64,000 nucleotides of DNA from Monocercomonoides exilis (taxonomy: Eukaryota; Preaxostyla; Oxymonadida; Polymastigidae): positions 1,054,001-1,118,000 of the forward strand of contig LSRY02000021.1 of assembly GCA_001643675.2 (NCBI GenBank). The letters are read 5' to 3'. Position numbers and translations under genes: made by a program. This document shows positions 60,299 to 64,000 of this stretch, one piece after another (the first letter of the stretch is position 1; every line of letters starts with the position of its first letter). The notes beneath the pieces were generated by a model. That model did not search any database. It worked only from the letters and a program-made list of their open reading frames with translations, and was not told where the DNA came from.

Positions 60299-62089
60299 AT
60301 GTACCAAGGTATGTAACGTGCTTTTATGCTATTTTTTGTTATGTCGGAATCTTCAATACATTATTTATAAATATTTATTATAATGATTTATGTTCTTTGA
60401 ACTTTGATGCTTGAAAAATATTTTTATTTTCTTTTTTATTTCAGGCGTTGGATTGGTTACTCCGCGTGGTACTGCAACAAGCGGGCATATAACAAGAAAT
60501 CTTGGGTATGTGCAAACAACTGTTGTTTCCGAGGAAGCTTTGGAAAAAAAGAAAGCCATGAAACCAATACGCCGCGTTCAATCCTCCTCCTTCATGAAAG
60601 AAGAGAAAATGCGAAGAGAAATAGCTCAGCGCTTAGAATCTGGTGAATCTCTTGAGGACATTCAGTTTGCATTTGAATCAAATCAATTTTTCATGTTTAA
60701 ATTTGAAATTTGATAAATAATCTTAGGAAAAGCCTAAATAAACTCAATGAAACAGAAAAACCATTGGCAAAAGCTGTTTCAAATGATGACACAGAAAAGA
60801 TAGAAGATATTGACGAAAGTGATCCTCGATTAGCAGCCTTCAAACAATTTGCTACCCAAAAAAGAACTTTCAACGGTCCAAAGAAACCTTTTGATGCTGA
60901 CAGGCAAGAATTGGATACAAAAAGCAGAGATTATTGGAACTGGAGACGCGAAGCTGATAAGGATGATGGGCCTATGCGATTTCCCAAAGATATGGAAAGG
61001 AGATTGTCAAAGAGAGAGAGAGTAAAGAGAAAGAGAGGGACCGAAAGTGAAGATGGAAAAAATGGAGAAAGTAGAGAATATAGATACGAGCGTGATAAAT
61101 CATCGAAGAAAATAAAATTAGAAGAAGAAGATGATAAAAGACATAAAAGAACGGAGCATAAAGAAAGGGATTACAAAGATAGAAAAGATTCAAAGGAGAG
61201 AGAAAGGGACATCGATAGGCATAGATACAGAGAAAGTGAAAGGAAAAGAGAAGACGAAAGAGAAAGAGAAAGAGATAGGGAAAGAAACAGAGATAGGGAA
61301 CGGGAAAAAGACAGGGACAGGGACAGGGACAGGGATAGGGATAGGGATAGGGAAAGAGATAGGGATAGAGACAGAGACAGAGATAGAGAAAGGGAAAAGG
61401 AAAGGGAAAGGGAAAGGGAAAGGGAAAGGGAGAAAGACAGAGAAAGAGAAAAAGACAGAGAAAAAGAAAAGGAAAGAGAAAGAGAAAGAGAGAAAGAGAA
61501 TGAAAAGAGAAAAGAACAAGAAAGAAAGTCCGAGAAAGTTAGGGAAATGGAAGGAGAAAGAGAAAGAGAATATGAAAGGGATAAAGATAGAGATAAAGAA
61601 AAAGACAAAGAAAGAGACAGAGACAGAGACAGAGACAGAGGAAGGGAAAGAGAAAGGAGTAGAGACAGAGGAAGAGGAAGAAGCAGGGACGATTCTTTCA
61701 ACGATGAAAGTGAAAGCGATTATTCCAGAGAAGAACGTCACTCTAAAACAAGAAATCCGGAGAAAGAGAAAGAGAAAAGCAAATCAAAATCCAAATATGA
61801 AGAAAAAGATAGAAAAATTAAAGAGACATCAAGAAAAGAGAAAGAAAGCGAATCTGAAAGCGGGTCTGAAAGCACTTCAGGAAGCGAATCCAGAAGCGAA
61901 TCTGAGAGCAGAGTCAAGAGAGAGAGAAGAAGGAGAAGTTACAGTAGAAGTGAAAGCGATAGCGATAGCGGCAGTGAAAGTAGCAGCTACAGCAGAAGTG
62001 AAAGCGAAAGTGGAGATGAAAGAAAGAATAAAAGAGAGAGTGAAAGAAGAAGAGAAGCTGAAAAAGACAGAGCAAGGACGAAAAAATGA
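60299..62089 (+). CDS. Cwc21 / SRRM2-type splicing factor
   Basis: Three exons: 60299-60308, 60445-60664 and 60727-62089, with introns of 136 and 62 bp (donors GTATGT and GTTTGC, acceptors TTTCAG and CTTAG). The start is MYQ on a 10-base first exon. Splicing gives MYQGVGLVTPRGTATSGHI, matching the N-terminus of Cwc21/SRm300 (MYNGIGLTTPRG). The cwf21 helical region follows (KKAMKPIRRVQSSSFMKEEK, REIAQRLESGESLEDIQKSL). In yeast and humans this segment contacts Prp8 and Snu114 in the active spliceosome. Exon 3 encodes FKQFATQKRTFNG, then a ~350-residue tail of alternating Arg with Glu, Asp and Ser, typical of RE/RD/RS splicing factors. Total ~530 residues. A spliceosomal role fits a genome with introns in nearly every gene. 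Confidence 0.88.
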
Positions 62090-62693
62090 ATATTTGTGGA
62101 TAGAGCATGCAGTTTTAATAATTAATGAATAATTTTCACTTCACGTTTTTTATTTTTTATGATGAAAAACAAATTATTTCATGTAAAGTTACAAAAGAAA
62201 AAACAAAACATTGGAATAGCGTATTTTGACTTTTAGTGATTTTACACATAAAGTCGTTTTATTTTATATTGTTATTTCACCAAATGTGAAAAAGCAACGA
62301 GTAACAAATTGACAACAACCGAATGGAAAGCGTTTCAGAAAACTTCGGTTAAAAAAAGTGTTTCGTAAGTGTACTAATTATAAAGCAAAAGGATGTACTT
62401 GATCGAATAGTTCAAAGTCCCTTCGAGAAAATATCTAAAAAAAGAGACAAGTCGATCATAACAACGAAAAAATCTGTCAATATCCAAATTGACTTCAATA
62501 AATATTTAAATTTATCACAATAGACATATCAAAAAAATATGCACACTAATGAACAAAAGAAAAAGAAAAAAGAAGAGAAAGATAAGAAAAGAAAAAATTT
62601 TGAAGTGAAAAGTTAAAAACACTATGCAAATAATAGATAAGAAAAGATAAAAAAAAATCAAACAACAAAAAACAAATAAATAAACACTCGTTT
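62090..62693. other. Convergent 3' spacer
   Basis: AT-rich region between the 3' ends of the Cwc21-like gene and the minus-strand glycosidase gene. No gene or repeat is recognised. Confidence 0.5.
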
Positions 62694-64000
62694 CTATTCC
62701 TGTTTCTCTGGCATCTGAAGTACCATCGGTTTGAGGTTGTACCCCTCAACCACAATGGCAAACCGATCGCCAAGCAGCAGCTTCTCGTCAAACTCGACAG
62801 AAACTGTCTTTGAGAAGCTCGGCATCAGGCCGAACCAGTTGTCCTCGAAATACACAGGAAGCACCCGCTCAAGCAGAGAGTTGCTCTCTGAGAAGCGGTG
62901 GATGCGCAAATGCACAAGAAGAAGAGGGTTTGGAGAGGTGTTGCGGAGTGTGATGTTGAAGCGAATGACAGAAGAAGATGAATTGCGCACAGGAGTGGCT
63001 GACCAGAAAGATAGGAGAGAGCGCGAAGGTTCTTTCTTCACTGTACTGGTGCTGACTTCAACAGTGCCATTTTCAATGGAAGTGAAATATCTCAAGCTTC
63101 TACTGTTAGAGCTTCCGCCTTCCCAATAGAAATTATCAGAAATAACAGTCTCGCCTCCGTTTCCGTCATTTTGCGTTACTTTCGTGGTGAGGAAAAAGTT
63201 TCTGTCAGACGGGAATTTCGGGGAAATGCCAGGGTTGGTGGTAACAAACGAAGATGAGACATCCACAACGGCGGATGTGTTGCTGTACTGCTTTCCATTA
63301 GGCAAATGCACCCACGCATATACTTTCACATCCTTCCACATTTTCCCCGCATTGTTAACAAGATATATCATCTTGCTGTGGAAGTTGTACATCAAGTTCA
63401 GCGGCTGGTTCGCCTTTTTGCAGCCAAAATAGCCTGCGTTCGTGTCAAAGAAGAAATCGTACGTCTGCCACACCATCGACGGCCAGCACGACTGGCTCAT
63501 CCACATCAGAAGCGCACTCGCCCCTTTCGAAGCATACCCTTCAAACATCGCCTTGTGGTTCTCGTAGTTCACAAACTGCGAACGCCACACAAACTCCTCA
63601 AACTCTGACGCTGGAACAAGCGCATTCCCTTGCTTGAACTTGCGGTCTTCACCGTAAAGTGTTGTTTCTCTGACGAATCGCGTTCCGTTCTGAGCAGAGC
63701 CCGAGGCAAAGTCGTGCAGGCCCCACATCAAGCCCCTCGGCCACAAGCCGTAGGACGGAATCATCTCGCGAATAGACTCAGCACTCGGCACATTCGGCAT
63801 CCCCATTTCAGAGTGAAACACACTCTGTCCATAGTTGTAGTAGTAATACGGGCCTTGCACTGTGTATGGGCCATTGCCCTGCAGCTCTACACCTTCCGAG
63901 GGATCAGCCGACGATCCCACGAAAAACCTGCTCCCGTCAAGATCAATCGTCGCCCTCTTCAGCGGATCATACAGCCCGCGAGGCGGCTGTCCTTCGTTTC
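62694..64000 (-). CDS. GH2 glycosidase (endo-beta-mannosidase / exo-glucosaminidase type), 5' truncated
   Basis: The minus-strand frame is open to the window edge, so only the C-terminal ~435 residues are seen. The edge begins NEGQPPRGLYDPL, the GH2 acid/base region (Glu at 63993-63995, usually in GGNE or RNE). SVFHSEMGMPNVPSAESI follows, with the nucleophile Glu at 63807-63809 and the family pattern FxSExGxPSxPS. LMWMSQSCWPSMVWQTYDFF is the last TIM-barrel strand. GYFGCKKANQPLN opens the C-terminal beta-sandwich domains, which run to a TAG stop. The closest relatives I can think of are plant-type mannosylglycoprotein endo-beta-mannosidase and CsxA-like exo-beta-D-glucosaminidase. It probably degrades N-glycans or chitosan-like material in the lysosome or outside the cell. 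The missing N-terminus should hold the signal peptide. Confidence 0.88.
   Translation of the reverse strand, partial: NEGQPPRGLYDPLKRATIDLDGSRFFVGSSADPSEGVELQGNGPYTVQGPYYYYNYGQSVFHSEMGMPNVPSAESIREMIPSYGLWPRGLMWGLHDFASGSAQNGTRFVRETTLYGEDRKFKQGNALVPASEFEEFVWRSQFVNYENHKAMFEGYASKGASALLMWMSQSCWPSMVWQTYDFFFDTNAGYFGCKKANQPLNLMYNFHSKMIYLVNNAGKMWKDVKVYAWVHLPNGKQYSNTSAVVDVSSSFVTTNPGISPKFPSDRNFFLTTKVTQNDGNGGETVISDNFYWEGGSSNSRSLRYFTSIENGTVEVSTSTVKKEPSRSLLSFWSATPVRNSSSSVIRFNITLRNTSPNPLLLVHLRIHRFSESNSLLERVLPVYFEDNWFGLMPSFSKTVSVEFDEKLLLGDRFAIVVEGYNLKPMVLQMPEKQE

Noticed and set aside
60972-61741. Long Ser/Leu/Phe minus-strand frames opposite the Cwc21-like tail
   Set aside because: Mirror of the Arg/Glu/Asp repeat coding sequence on the plus strand.
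14858-62089. A trichomonad origin (tmcB-like and kelch families also occur there)
   Set aside because: Introns in almost every gene and GTWTG donors do not fit the intron-poor trichomonads with their strict acceptor motif. The 51.4 kb family points to oxymonads.
1-64000. CRISPR arrays, bacterial operons or ribosome binding sites
   Set aside because: Intron-containing genes and eukaryotic families dominate. The tandem repeats are microsatellites without spacers.
1-64000. tRNA or rRNA genes
   Set aside because: I scanned for the T-loop motif GTTCGAATC and paired arms and found only isolated fragments without a cloverleaf.

Overview
The window looks like nuclear DNA of a microbial eukaryote. 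Spacers are very AT-rich and GC-richer genes sit between them. The genes have short spliceosomal introns (38-136 bp class, mostly 52-108 bp) whose donors read GTATG or GTTTG, and standard stop codons are used. Proteins are huge and interrupted by Ser, Gly, Lys and Glu runs. My best guess is an oxymonad (Preaxostyla) close to Monocercomonoides. The main reason is the gene at 51401-52846, which I recognise from memory as one of a large multi-copy hypothetical family of Monocercomonoides (ending DYFVNV). I could not run a search, so this is inference.

Layout. 1-620 is AT-rich spacer. 620-4660 is a GC-rich, stop-ridden decayed gene. 4660-14850 is a repeat-rich desert holding palindromic MITE-like elements, a dead Merlin (IS1016/IS1595-type) transposase, a dead pogo/mariner-like transposase and TA-flanked CAGTC-ended elements. 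14858-19066 encodes a secreted/membrane kelch protein with a Cys-rich stalk. 20315-21199 encodes a Caps_synth-type glycosyltransferase with a signal peptide. 21821-33537 (minus) is a three-exon gene for a ~3867-residue tmcB-like membrane protein that ends in an apparent hemerythrin domain. 33862-35442 (minus) is a five-exon FKBP with signal peptide and C-terminal KDDL. Only 89 bp away and divergent, 35532-48574 (plus) is a five-exon IP3 receptor/ryanodine-receptor-like Ca2+ channel of ~4263 residues. 48575-51400 carries a nested pair of MITEs and one copy of a dispersed repeat. 51401-52846 (minus) is the frameshifted multi-copy family gene. 53250-55760 is another decayed GC-rich gene, ending in the second copy of the dispersed repeat. 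56414-59847 is a Ser-rich gene of unknown function interrupted by a frame change near a ~175 bp TTC array. 60299-62089 is a three-exon Cwc21/SRRM2-like splicing factor with an RE/RD/RS tail. 62694-64000 (minus) is the C-terminal part of a GH2 glycosidase that runs off the window.

How the genes fit together. Most intact genes concern the secretory pathway, membrane signalling and glycans: channel, lumenal FKBP, sensor-like membrane protein, kelch surface protein, glycosyltransferase and glycosidase. The head-to-head FKBP/Ca2+-release-channel pair is the most suggestive functional link, because FKBPs are known partners of these channels in animals. The hemerythrin domain on the tmcB-like protein is the most unusual architecture, and would suit an oxygen or redox sensor in an anaerobe.
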